A stretch of DNA of 64,000 bases from Dryas octopetala (taxonomy: Eukaryota > Streptophyta > Magnoliopsida > Rosales > Rosaceae), in assembly GCA_963921425.1 (NCBI GenBank), contig OY992836.1, positions 2,929,825 through 2,993,824 on the forward strand. The letters run 5' to 3'. Position numbers and translations under genes: made by a program. The notes below the pieces were generated by a model, which saw nothing but the letters and a program-made list of their open reading frames with translations, was not told the DNA's origin and did not search any database. Below, in pieces: positions 12,001 to 23,504 of this stretch (positions are counted from its first letter, which is position 1; each line of letters opens with the position of its first letter).

Positions 12001-14671
12001 GTTCCCTGGGTACTAGTACGAGATGATTTTATGTAGTCTTTAAGATCTTACCTTGATTGAGTTTTAAATTGTGAGATTTAATTATTCGACTATTAGTGTT
12101 CTTATTGAGGTTTTAATTAATATTGCTATCTAACATATTTTGTGAGAAATTTTGAAGCTTCTAGTATACTTGAGTTATTTAAATCTATGCATTTGAAAGG
12201 TTCATGATATTTTCAGAAAGGTTTGTAAATTGGTTTTAAAACTGGGGGATTTCAAAACCAAGTCTGATTTTTAAGTAAAAAGGGTTTTAAGTATGGAAAT
12301 AAGTTCACGAAAGGTTTTATACTATTAAATTAGTTTATGTCCACTCACTGAGTTTCCTCTCACGCTTTATTATTTTGTTTTAAATTTCCCCTAGGTAAGG
12401 AGCAGTCGAGCCAAAGCATCCATTTTCTCTATTCGGATTTTGAAGGCATCGCTTCCATTTTGGAAGTTTCTTTTCTTTAACTGTAAAAATTGTTGTAATA
12501 GGAGTAGTGGCTCTATACCCATACTTAAATTATAAGATTATATTATATTTGTAAGGTCTGAGACCCTTTTTGGTTATGGTAAAGGTGGTTGAAGTTTTTA
12601 GAAGTGTTTTTACAGGTTTTTTAAATTTTTGGGTTAGTCCATTTTCAAGGGAGGCTATGCCGAATTTTTGGTAGGATTTTCTTTGAGTTTAGATCTCACA
12701 GGACCTCTCCAGGTTTAGGGTGGAATCCGGGAGCGGTCCTGTCATGGAGCTCTTCACAACCCATCTTTGATGTGGACTTGACTTATTTTGGGAAGTGGGG
12801 TGACAAGTAAGGCAATTTTGGTTATCTCTTTGAATAGATTGTTCACTTGCTCTTGAAGAGAAATACTTCTCTTTGCTTCATTTGATTTCTTTTCTCTAAG
12901 TTTGTTGCAATTTGGTCTAATGTGACCCTTGACATTACAATGATGATAAACCGGGACAAACCTTGTTTTTCTATGTGAAGTAGAGCAATCAATTTGTGTG
13001 ACACTTAGTGTGGCTTGACTTGACTTAGAATGAGATGCATTTAGACCAATGTCAATGAAACCTAGACCCTTTTTGACACCATAATCAGATTTTGACTTGA
13101 CAAAAATGGTCTTTGTGTTAGACACACTAGGACTACTTTCACTAAAACCCAAACCGGTCTTGTCCCCATGATGCTTCCCTATCCTAAGCATCCTATCAAC
13201 TTTTTCAGCCCCAATGGTGAGCTCTACAATGCTCTCATTTGCATCATTCACTTCTTTTTGAAGTTTCTTATTCAAAGATTTAAAGTAGATGTTGCTCTTC
13301 TTGAGCACTTTGACTTGACTTTTTAGATTTTGTTTCAAGATAGCCACACTTTCTAATTCACTCTCTAATGACTTAATCTTCTCATTCAATTTTAATTTGG
13401 CATTCTTAAGTTTCTGATTTTCTTCCTTTATGCTAAGTGTTTCGTTGAAAAGTAATTCAGACTTATCACATAGTGCAGTGTAAGACTCATCATCAAGAGT
13501 CAATTCTGAGTCAGACCCACCATCAACTTGTTCAATCTCCTTGATTGATGCAACAAATGCAACTTCACTCCAAGTGATCTTCATGGCTTTATTCTTACTT
13601 GAAGAATAATTTTTTCTATTATTTGCACATTCAATCGCTATGTGACCTATTCCACCACAAGTGTAACATGCATTTCACATCTCTCTTGGTTGTTCTTCCT
13701 TCTTTAAAGTTAGGCTTCCTCTCTTGTTTTCTCTCAAATGAATTCTCTCCTTGAGGTTTGAACTTGAAGTCCTTGAAGTTGTTACCACTAGCCCTAGCTT
13801 CTCTCCCTTTATTTCTAAGAATTCGCCTAAACTTTTTGACAAAAAGGGCAACCTCATCATCCGACATTGACGATTTTTCACTCAAGTTTTCACTCATTTC
13901 TTTGACACTTTGCAAAAAAATATCCTTTGATTTCTTACTGTCCCTTTCATCCATTTCAAGCTCCATTTCAAAAGTTTTAAGCTTTCCTACCAATTCACCA
14001 ATCTTGAGTTCATCCAAATTTTGGACTTCTTGAATTGCATGTTTCTTAGATCGATTGAAATCTCTTAGGTAGAGATCTAAGAACCTTTTGGACAATGGTA
14101 GACTCTTCATATGGTTTACCTAAGGACATGACTTCATTTGTGAGGGCTTTCAACCTTTCATAGAACTCGAAGAATGACTCAGACTCTTTCATCCTAATTT
14201 TTCCAAATTTGGTATGAACCATTTGAAGCTTGAGTGACCTAACTTGTTTGTCTCCTTCATGAACAACCTGAAGCTTGTTCCAAGCTTTCCTAACTGTGAC
14301 TTAGTGTTGTATGTGTGCAAATTGTGAGGATGATAGTACAATGACAATAGCATTTCTAGCATTCTTGTTGGAACTAGATGCTGTGATTTCGGCTATAGAC
14401 CATTCAGGCCTACGCTTAGGAATTTCAATTCCATCTACAATTTTAGTGGGAGGAATCCACTCAACAATGAGATATTCATATGCCAACTCATCATAGGCAT
14501 CAAGGAAAATTTCAAATTTCTCTCTCCAAGCAGCGTAGTTGCTGCCATCAAAGAATGGAGGAGAGTTACAAGACCCTGCAACTCGATCTCTTTCCATCTA
14601 GACACACCTAAAAACAAACAACACCCTAGGATCTCTCTATTTTCTTTTAGAGTAGCACTCTGATACCAATT

Positions 14672-16260
14672 GAAAGTTTGTATTAGGTGATTTATCTATC
14701 TAATCAACTTGATTAAAACCACAGTCAGTAATCGGATCCCAATTTTTGTTTATGTGATAACTTTTAAATCAAAATATAAAAGTCTGAAGACATAGATTGA
14801 CACTTGTAAATCAAAATATAACTTTTGTAAATAACACAAATCAAACACACCAAATGATCAAGTGACAACCTATACACTCAGAGGACCCATCACAGTAGAC
14901 ATTCCAGTGTTATCCACAACTACAGTGGTGTGTGCTTAACTAAACAGTTCCATATGACATATAGCAATATCAAGCATATAAATTCAATGCAGATTTATGT
15001 TTAAAAGTTGAGTGAGTCAGTAAACATAACAACACAAAATGGAGACGAAGGCACACAAGATGTTCACCCAGAAAAACCACAAAGGGTAAAAACTAGGGGT
15101 CTTTTTCAGCTGACTGGGCAATCCACTATATAGGAGGTTCAACACAAAGGGAGCATACATCACGCAAGTTCAATCACTAAGTCCTAAACTAAGTGGCTGC
15201 TTTATCCTTTTGTGCAACTTCCAAAAGCAAGGCAATCAGTCAACATGAAGAAGGTAGCTCAAACTCCAAGCTCATCAACCCATGGCACCAATTCATACCA
15301 AGCACAACAGATTCTTCAATGTATGAACATGATATGAAGATTTGGATTCTTTAAAAATCAATCTTCTCAAACAAGAGACATGAAAAGGCTAATGGAGAAT
15401 CCTAGATCTAAAATCTAAATGATAGTGTTTATGAATTTGTGAAAAGCTTTAGAACACACTCAAACACATTCAGATTTTAGAGGGTGAAAAACAAGTTAAG
15501 AAAATCATTTAGTTTTCAATTGCAAAAACCATTTTACTTACTTGAAAAGATGAGCACTCACGCCAATAACCCAAGCAAAAACACTCAGCTAGAATACCCA
15601 AGGAAAAATGCTCATCAACCTACACAGAAAAGCTAGACTATTACACCCATATACCCCGTACAACACACACACGCACCAACCATGTCTGCCCGTGCCACAT
15701 GGAAGCCAATCAATGGCTGTCCGTAAGAGACAAATAAAAGGCATATTCTTTTTGTCTTAGAAAGGTATCCTAGTACAGTTGTGGATAAGAATGTGGAGCT
15801 GTATAATCAACTATTTCTTTATTTTGCAAAATTCAGAAATGAGGAAGAAGATGAATAGTGCTGAGGTGTGAGTGAGTGCGTGAAGACAAGCTGAAATGAT
15901 AAATCACATGACCTGATCATATTGATTCAATGAAAGAACCAGTTCATGTGCTGTGCACATGCATGTTTAGAAAACTAATGAGCTTTAAATGGAATGAGCT
16001 TTAAGTAACAAATCACGAAATGGCCCACTGAAGTGACTCAATCATTTAAGTGTTAAAACTGCATGTGAAGAAAATTGTCCTTATGATCAGTGAGTGACGT
16101 CTAGTCAAATAGACACAAAACTGTTTTTCGTGAAATGTATGAAATGTCTTATACCTTAGGGCCTTTTTCCTTTCAGCTTCAGACTTAATTTCTTCAACGT
16201 ACACAAGTGTTCTTGATTCTTAATTCTAACCTAGAGCTTATGAGTGAATGATTAAGAAAT
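14672..16260 (-). repeat. Probable 5' LTR region of the minus-strand Copia element
   Basis: The inner edge is set by the primer-binding site just below 14,672. A TATA-like box on the minus strand (complement of ctatatagg, about 15,132) precedes a typical leader. The outer end is not resolved: no second LTR copy exists in the window to compare with, and 16,260 is a rough limit. No gene is seen. Confidence 0.5.
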
Positions 16261-16655
16261 AAACACAATGATTTTGACAAGGAACAGCCAATACAGAATC
16301 CTAGAAACTAACAGGCTGCGACGCTGCCAGAATCTCGAAGTCACCGCCGAAGATGATGATCAGACTTCGGGCTGCATTTGGGTTTATGTGGGTTTTCTGG
16401 GAAAGAGAAGGCCATGGATAGATAGAGGAGGAAGAGGCGAGGAGAACCCAACTGGTCCAGCACCTCATCGTTGCTGGAATCTGCAGATCGCCGGTGAGGG
16501 AGCTCGAGTCTGCCTAGACTCGATCCTGCATTGATATTAGGTTTCACGAAGAGTGGAGGGCAGGGAGAGGAAGAGGGAGGAGAGACGAGCGTGATGGGAC
16601 CGGTATCACCGGCAATCATCGCTGGAAAGCGGCGCACGCGCCGGCGACATCAGCG

Positions 16656-16733
<78 letters not shown>

Positions 16734-16908
16734 AGAGAGATGGAAATGAAAAATAAATAAAAAGGGTAAAACTAGAAAATTAAAAGATGGGGAGTCAAAC
16801 TTGGCTAGATATTAGTTGACTAGGGGGTTTAGAAAAATATTAAGTGTAAGATTGGAGGTTATGGGAGAAGTAGATTTTGGGTGGGGGTTATGAGAGATTT
16901 TTTCTCTA
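16261..16908. other. GC-rich, CT/GA-rich segment without a recognised gene
   Basis: Positions 16,310-16,655 are GC-rich, rich in CCGG and CGCC words, and open in several frames on both strands. This is the look of a gene's 5' leader and first exon (minus strand) or of a captured fragment. A (GA)n tract follows at 16,655-16,731, then an AT-rich part. No domain is recognisable, and the frames at 16,341-16,637 (minus) and 16,268-16,534 (plus) are not called as genes. Its right neighbour is a MULE-like terminus (16,909-16,931), so the piece may be the inside of a truncated MULE. Confidence 0.4.
16655..16731. repeat. (GA)n microsatellite
   Basis: About 35 GA dinucleotides with one early interruption. 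It produces a spurious Arg/Glu repeat open frame on the plus strand. Confidence 0.95.
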
Positions 16909-16931
16909 ACTAGGGGGTTTATAATTATTAA
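16909..16931. repeat. MULE-like terminal motif, right-hand end
   Basis: Read on the minus strand, 16,931 to 16,912 gives GTTAATAATTATAAACCCCC. This matches 17 of the first 20 bases of the right end of the ULP1-carrying MULE (GTTAATGATTATAACACCCA, complement of 57,943-57,962). It suggests a truncated related element lying to the left. No left partner was found. Confidence 0.4.
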
Positions 16932-17033
16932 CATAAAACTCACATATCTCCAATGAAAAATAAAAAACTCACATATATCTGTCTATTACTTTCTATATTT
17001 AAATACGGATAACCATAATTTAATAATTTAATG

Positions 17034-17090
17034 AGAATAATGTTATTGACACTTCAAAAAAGTCATCATGCACTCTAATTTAAAAAAAAA
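17034..17090 (+). repeat. Left terminal inverted repeat of the Pack-MULE candidate
   Basis: It pairs with the complement of about 24,370-24,428, with the shared core ATAATGTTATTG followed by TCATGCACTC. The exact outermost base is uncertain by a few positions. Confidence 0.65.
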
Positions 17091-18038
17091 ACATAAGAGA
17101 AAATTTTTAAGTAAATAATTATAAAGTCCAGTTTTGGGCTCTCACTACTTTTAATATCCAGGTCCTTTTTTTGTGTTTGAAGGAGGCCCAGTTTATACCA
17201 AACCAGTCCTTTTTTCCCCATCTCCGTTTATTTCACCATCTCTCTCCCACTCCCTCTCTAATTTCAAACTCAGCACCATTCTCTCTCTTCATAGTCAATC
17301 TCTCTCTCTCTCCTCGATGCATCGCCGTCCGGCCATGGATGGCGGTGAGACCCACCTTCCCATGTTCGCATCTTCCTCCTCTTCCTTCCCATGGCCTCTG
17401 ATCGTCCATCTAATCACCAACGGCGACAGAACAATGCGAAAATCGAGAGTCAACTCTGACGGCAATCTACTTCTTCCGACCACTACGAGGTATCGGACCT
17501 ATCAGGTTTTGTTCTTCTTATCGTTCTGAACACGACGGTACCCTCTGATCGCCCATCCACCCAGCCATGGCGACGAATCTGACAGCGGAGGAGGTTCGTT
17601 CTTAAGTTACTCAATCTTGTATTTTATTTTGGTTTATTTTTTATTAATTAATTCAATTTCTATTTATTTATTTATTTATGTTTTTGATGTTGAAGCATTA
17701 CATCAAACTTGTTTTGTGCTCTATGATTCACGTTCTGGGTTTTGATTAGTTAAGCTCACCACCCATGGTGGAGCTGCGTACAAGGTGACAAGAGTTGGGT
17801 TTTTATTATTTTATTGCCAACTTCATCAGAATCCAAGAAAGTTTTCATTTTTTTATTCCTTAGGTGTTTTGGTTATGTTAATAAATCTTGGAGCACCACC
17901 TTGTCTGTATGCGTAGATAACAACATTGGTGTGCTTGGCATTCACCTTTACCTTTCAAAGATTGATTTTTAACTACATTGAAGAGTTGTTGGTTAAGGAA
18001 ATAGGGTATTGGAAAGGAAGGTGTTTTAGTGCGTCACA
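17091..18038 (+). other. Captured 5' region upstream of the O-fucosyltransferase exon
   Basis: There is a pyrimidine-rich leader (17,210-17,315), a short GC-rich open stretch around 17,317-17,530, then AT-rich sequence up to the exon start. This is the usual layout of a plant 5' UTR with an intron, so the captured piece probably includes the donor gene's promoter-proximal region. No protein domain is visible before 18,039. Confidence 0.45.
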
Positions 18039-18470
18039 ATGCGCAGAGCAGAAGACTATGAGAAGTGTGATTATAGAGCAGAGAGAAAGATGGGGTTCAA
18101 GGTGTTGTTGGGTAATGTTGAAAAATTCAAGAGCTGGATATTAAAGATGAACTCATGGTTGTTGATCGTTCGGGCGATTGTGACAGCTTTGGTGTGGGCC
18201 GCTGCGGTTCAGCTGATTGGAATATGGTTGATACATGGCCCAAGATTGTTCAAGGTTTGGCCTCCTTGCACTCAATTAGATTGGTATGCTCCTGCTCAAT
18301 TGCCTAAGCAGCTTCCAAACCCAGTTCTTATCCCACAAAAGAGTAAGTTTTAAGCTCCTTGATATAAATCTTATATCTAGATCGCTTTTGTGTGTAACTG
18401 GAGAATTGATGTATGAGAGAACCCCTGAAATTATCAATTTAATCAGTTTCTGCAGAACAATTGAAGTTTT

Positions 18471-18732
18471 TGTAAACTCAAAGACAGTAGACTGAAATTG
18501 ATTTAACTTGATTGATAGTAATTGACTGAGTTGAAAACAACCTAAAATAGAATAAACAAAACTGACTTAGCACATAACTTGGAACAACACTTTCCATGAC
18601 TAACAGACTTTCACCGCTACTGGGATATCCCTACAGACTAGGAAACAACCAAACAACTAAGTCCCATAAGAATAGGACAACATACACCAACTTATTCAAT
18701 AATTAATAAGTAAATAATAATAAACTTTAACA
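18471..18732 (-). repeat. 3' LTR of the young Copia element
   Basis: 262 bp, TGTAAACTC to CTTTAACA on the plus strand. It abuts the purine-rich tract of the element (complement of 18,733-18,745) and pairs with 22,997-23,258, with six differences. Confidence 0.93.
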
Positions 18733-21700
18733 CCCTCCCTTAAACTGAATGTCCTTCAAACATCAGTTATAAAGTAAAAACAAACTTATTTATCCATCTC
18801 AGCTCCCTCCAGCAAGATCCTTTATAGAGCAAACACCCAGCAAATTCCTCAACTTCAAGAACACAGCTCTTTTGAGAGGCTTGGTAAACACGTCTGCAAT
18901 TTGGTCTTCACTTCTACAATAAACCTAATCAATGGTGCCTGTACACAAATCACGTAAGAAGTGATACCTCACATCAATATGTTTGCTTCTTCCATGTAGA
19001 ACAGGATTTTTTGAGAGTTTGATGGTTGAACTGTTGTCACAAAAAACTGGTGTAGATCCTTGTTGTTGGCAGTGTAGTTCTCCAAGTAATCTTCTCAACC
19101 ATATTGCTTGACAAGAACATGAAGCAGCAGCAACAAATTCAGCTTCAGTGGTGGATAAAGTGACAATTGATTGCTTCTTAGATGACCATGAAACAGCCCC
19201 TGAACCCATCATAAACACATAGCCTGAAGTGCTTCTTCTATCATCTGGATCTCCAGCGTAATCACTATCAGTAAAGCCAATTAAACATGACTTTGACTTT
19301 GCTTCCTTTCTGTACAATATCCCAAAATCCATTGTACCTTTTAAATAGCAAAAGATCCTTTTTGCAGCAAGGAGATGAAGTTTTGTTGGGCATTCCATGT
19401 AGCGACTAATGAGGCTCACAGTGTGCATAACATCTGGTCTTGTGGCTGTCACATACAATAAGCTTCCTACAATCTGCTTGTAGAGTGTGTTGTTGACCTC
19501 TTCTCCTTCAAGGTCCTTCATTAGCTTCATTCCAGGTTCAGTGGGGTGCCTACTGGGTTGCAATCCTTCATTCCAAACCTGTCCAACACCTCCTGAACGT
19601 ACTGCTTTTGTGAAACAAAAATGCCTGCAGCAGATTGTTCTACTTCGATGCAAGGAAGTTGTTCATCAGTCCAAGATCTGACATATCAAATTCAGTCATC
19701 ATGGAATTTTTAAAAGCATCAAACATAGCCTTATCGTTTCCAGTGTAGATTAAATCATCTACATATAAGCACACAATTAACATCTTTCCACCATCACCAA
19801 CTTTAATAAAGAGTGTATGCTCATATGGAAACTTTTTAAAACCTTCTTTGATGAAATAAGCTTCTATACGACTATACCAAGCTCTAGGTGCTTGTTTAAG
19901 CCCGTAAAAAGCCTTTCTCAACTTGTATACCTGTTTCTCCTTCCCCTGTTGCACAAAACCTGGTGGCTGGTCAACATATACTTCTTCTTGCAATTCGCCA
20001 TGCAAAAATGCAGACTTCACATCCAATTGAAAAATGGACCAAGAATTTTGAGCTGCAATGGAGAGGACCAATCGAATTGTATTGAGTCTTACAACTGGAG
20101 CGAACACTTCTTTGTAGTCAATACCTGCTTCTTGCTTATAGCCTTTAGCCACAAGGCGTGCTTTGTATTTGTCAACTTTTCCATCCTTATTTAGCTTTGT
20201 TTTGTAAACCCATTTGACGCCAATCGACTTTTGCCCTTGTGGAAGGTCTGTCAACTCCCAGGTATTATTTTTCACAATTGATCTGATTTCCTCATTCATT
20301 GCTTGTTTCCATATATTTCTCCTCTTTGAGAGCTTCTTGGAAAGCTATAGGATCAGAATCTGAAAATAGAGCAAGATAGGTAAGTGGATATTCATCAGAG
20401 TGATCAATACCATCTACCTCATAGTCCATCATCCATGCTGGTCTTTTTCTCATGCGTGGGGGCCTTGAATCATCCGTTGAAATAACTCCAGATGTACTTG
20501 CTTGTGGATTTGGTGTGCTACTGGAAATTGTAATTGATGACTGCTCAGAATTTATTTCTTCTCCTTCATCAAAATCTGCAGGAATGTACTCCTTTGAGCT
20601 TTCAACAGCCCATGACCACAAGGATTCCTCATCAAACACCACATCTCGGCTGATCACAATCTTTTTATTGATTGGGTTGAACAATTTGTACGCCTTTGAA
20701 TGTTTACTGACCCCAAGAAAAATGCACTTGACCTCTTTGTCATCCAACTTCTTCCTCTTCTCATCTGGAATATGTGCATATGCTACACAACCAAAAATTC
20801 TGAAGTGATCCACTGCTGGTTTATGTCCGTTCCATGCTTCTTCAGGTGTCATATCTTTGACAGCAAGTGTGAGACAACGATTAAGTATATGAATGCTCCA
20901 ATTGACTGCCTCGGGCCAAAAAATCTTTGGAATGCTTCGGCTTGCCAGCATGCTTCGAACCATGTTCAGAATTGTCATGTTCTTCCTCTCGGCCACTCCA
21001 TTCTGTTGTGGTGTGTAGGCTGCTGTAAGTTGTCGCCTAATTCCATGCATCTCACAAAAATTTGCAAATTCTTGTGAGTTAAACTCTCCACCACGATCAG
21101 TGTGGAGAGTTTTAATTACTTTTCCAACATCCTTTTCAGCAAGAGCTTTGAAGCTTTTAAAGGCTGCAAAAGCTTCTGATTTTTCCTGCAAGAAGTAAAC
21201 CCACGTTTTTGGACTGTAATCATCAATAAACGTGATAAAATACCTCTTGTTCCCATTGGAAGTTGGGTTGATGGGTCCACAAATATCTGAATGGACTAAC
21301 TCAAGAGATTTGCGAGCTCTCCATGCTTTCCCCTTTTGAAAAGTGTCTCTATGCTGCTTGCCAACAACGCATTCTTCACAAATTTGAGATGGACAATCAA
21401 TTGGTGGAAGTCCTTTCACCATACCTCGCTGATGAAGGGTTTTCAATCCATTAAAATTCAGATGTCCATAGCGGAGATGCCATAGCCATGCTGTATCCTT
21501 CACTTGAGCAGAGAAACATGACTCAGTCACACTCTGGATATGCAACGGAAACATCATGTTTGCTGACATGCTGACTTGTGCAATAAGCCCCTTCTTTGGA
21601 TCATGGATTTGATATGTTCCTGCTTGAATATTGATCACATAGCCTTTTTCTTGAAGCTGCCCCACACTCAACAAATTGCTTTTCAAATCCGAAACAAAGA

Positions 21701-22996
21701 AAACACTAGATATAGTTTGAGAAGTGTTATCTTTGGCCCAAATTTTAATATTGCCCTTGCCCATGACAGAAATTGTAGAATTATCTCCAAACCTTACAGT
21801 GGTGCGAAAAGACTCATCCAAATCAGAAAATGCTGACTTATTACCACACATGTGGTTACTGCAACCTGTGTCTATATACCACACATCATGGTGAGTCTTT
21901 TCAATAGTTTGGCAAACCATCAAAAGAGTAGCTTCATCTTCTTTTTCTATAAAATTTGCCTTTTCACCTTTATCTTTGTTCAAATTTGTTCGACACTCAG
22001 AACGATAGTGGCCATACCTGTGGCATCTGTAGCACTCAATGTTTGACTTATCGAACCTTGAATCTTGATCATGTCCTCTGCCTCTACTTTGGGAATTAGG
22101 AGTGGAGTGATCTTCTGACTTGTTGTGTCTGCCTTCTCTGTTGCCATCATTATTTCCTCTGCCTCTACCCCTTCCTCGGCCTCGACCTTGACCCCTCACC
22201 CCGACCTGAGCTTCTGGATGTTGGGGATTCATAGTTGGTAGAGACCTTCAGAGCTTGCTCCTCAATGGTACTGCGAGTGATCTTCCATTCATGTACCAGT
22301 AAGGAACTTTGGAGTTCATCAATTGAGAGTTCATCAACATCATTTGATTCTTCAACCGAGCAAACAATATAATCAAACTTTGGAGTCATAGACTGCAAAA
22401 TATTTTCAACAATGGTAACATCTTCCATCTTGTCGCCATGGATCTGCATCTTGTTTGCAATTGCCATTGTTCTGGAGAAATAGTCATTGACAAACTCTCC
22501 CTGCTTCATTTGAAGAGTCTCAAAATCTCTTCGGAGTGTCTGCAATGCAAAACGTTTCACCTTTGTTGAGCCTTGGTACTTCTTTTTCATGGAGTCCCAA
22601 ATTTGCTTCGAAGTGTCTTTTTGAAGAATTGTCTCTAGAATTGCACGATCTATTGCTTGAAAAAGATAATTCTTCACCTTTAAATCTTTCAGCCGTTGTT
22701 CTTCCAAACTTTTTTGTTGAACTTCTGTCAACACTGCTCCATTTCCTGGTTCATGAATGCCGGTTTCCACCAAAGTCCAATACTCCTTGGATCTCAGGAA
22801 ATTCTCCATTAACATGCTCCAATGATCATAGTGACCATCAAAGCGAGGAATTGCAGGTTGCACAAAAGTTTCTGATGCCATGAGAGTTGCTGCTGCAATA
22901 CAAGAGTGAGTAGAAGAGAGCTGCTGCTCAGTGAAGACTTTCTACACGACCTCTGTTTTTTTTTTTTTTCTCTCTCTCTGTGGCTCTGATACCAAA

Positions 22997-23258
22997 TGTA
23001 AACTCAAAGACAGTAGACTGAAATTGATTTAACTTGATTGATAGTAATTGACTGAGTTGAAAACAATTTAAAATAGAATAAACAAAACTGACTTAGCACA
23101 TAACTTGGAACAACACGTTCCATGGCTAACAGACTTTCACCACTACTGGGATATCCCTACAGACTAGGAAACAACCAAACAACTAAGTCCCATAAGAATA
23201 GGACAACATACATCAACTTATTCAATAATTAATAAGTAAATAATAATAAACTTTAACA
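22997..23258 (-). repeat. 5' LTR of the young Copia element
   Basis: 262 bp, same ends as the 3' LTR. The tRNA-Met primer-binding site lies immediately inside it, and the target duplication GTTTT follows at 23,259-23,263. Confidence 0.93.
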
Positions 23259-23504
23259 GTTTTGGCTATTAACAGCAAATAATATATCATGCACATGTTA
23301 ATTTGTTTGGCTTATTGGTGATTGGTCTATACCATTATAGATACTTTTCAATAAAGAGTTGGGATATCAAAATGTTGTTTGTTAGTGCTGAATTTCTTTT
23401 ATTTCAGAGGTTTACAAGAATAATGGGTATCTCATGGTTTCTTTCAAATCGAACTGTCCTAATTAGTTATTCAATTTCAATTTTAAATCTTAGAGGGCCT
23501 AACA

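Larger units (their letters stand above)
9654..12744 (+). mobile_element. Solo LTR of a long-LTR (probably Ty3/Gypsy) family, copy A
   Basis: A 3,091-bp block starts AGTAACGACCTGACCC and ends GGTCCTGTCA. It is flanked by a perfect 5-bp direct repeat TGGAG (9,649-9,653 and 12,745-12,749) and interrupts the minus-strand Copia element, whose gag and pol sides resume on either side. It carries no coding domain. It shares blocks with 30,637-31,263, 31,264-33,650 and 51,950-54,853, such as GAGTCCACGAGTTCG and GAGTGGACTT. The family assignment to Ty3/Gypsy rests on the typical opening motif and is moderate. LTR-LTR recombination is the usual source of such single LTRs. Confidence 0.85.
7463..16260 (-). 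mobile_element. Ty1/Copia retrotransposon, Sire/Maximus-like, split by a solo LTR
   Basis: Read on the minus strand, the parts are: a 5' LTR region whose inner edge is at 14,672 (outer edge unclear); a tRNA-Met primer site (complement of 14,658-14,669); Gag from about 14,597; a long coiled-coil stretch (about 13,100-13,500); a zinc knuckle (HHCNVKGHIRPNC, about 12,950); protease (about 9,600); integrase (about 8,520-9,160); and RNase H with SKKQNFVSLSTAEAEY (ends 7,463). A coiled coil before a GHIRPNC-type knuckle suggests the Sire/Maximus lineage, which is an inference. The 3.09-kb solo LTR at 9,654-12,744 separates the gag side from the pol side. It is an old, clearly broken fossil with at least four breaks, and no 3' LTR is seen. 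Confidence 0.85.
18471..23258 (-). mobile_element. Ty1/Copia retrotransposon with both LTRs, young
   Basis: The 4,788-bp element has two 262-bp LTRs (18,471-18,732 and 22,997-23,258) and a perfect 5-bp target duplication GTTTT (18,466-18,470 and 23,259-23,263). Read on the minus strand it has the tRNA-Met primer site (complement of 22,983-22,995) and Gag from 22,881. These are followed by a CCHC knuckle (CYRCHRYGHYRSEC, about 22,030), protease (WYIDTGCSNHM, about 21,860), integrase (about 20,800-21,450), reverse transcriptase (YVDDLIYTG, about 19,750), RNase H (ends about 18,925) and a purine tract just before the 3' LTR. The LTRs differ at 6 of 262 sites by eye (2.3%), which points to an insertion of the order of one million years ago at usual plant rates. 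It is complete in layout but broken, with about three breaks. Confidence 0.93.
18039..23445 (+). pseudogene. O-fucosyltransferase family gene fragment (exon 1, intron, part of exon 2)
   Basis: Exon 1 (18,039-18,342) encodes 101 residues from an ATG. It has a basic N-terminus, one membrane segment of the type II signal-anchor kind (residues about 38-62, from NSWLLIVRAIVTALVWAAAV), then VWPPCTQLDW and PAQLPKQLPNPVLIPQK. A donor GTAAG follows. The acceptor TTTCAG ends at 23,407 and exon 2 resumes in phase as VYKNNGYLMVS, the conserved entry to the GDP-fucose O-fucosyltransferase domain (PF10250; family text VSCNGGLNQMR). Homology stops about 23,445, before the catalytic domain, so no enzyme can be made. 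The intron is split by a Copia element. The ends of the piece agree with capture by the surrounding inverted-repeat element. The family is recognised from these motifs only, and the exact paralogue is unknown. Confidence 0.75.

Noticed and set aside
16531-16749. Open frame ending in a long Arg-Glu repeat
   Set aside because: Produced by the (GA)n microsatellite.
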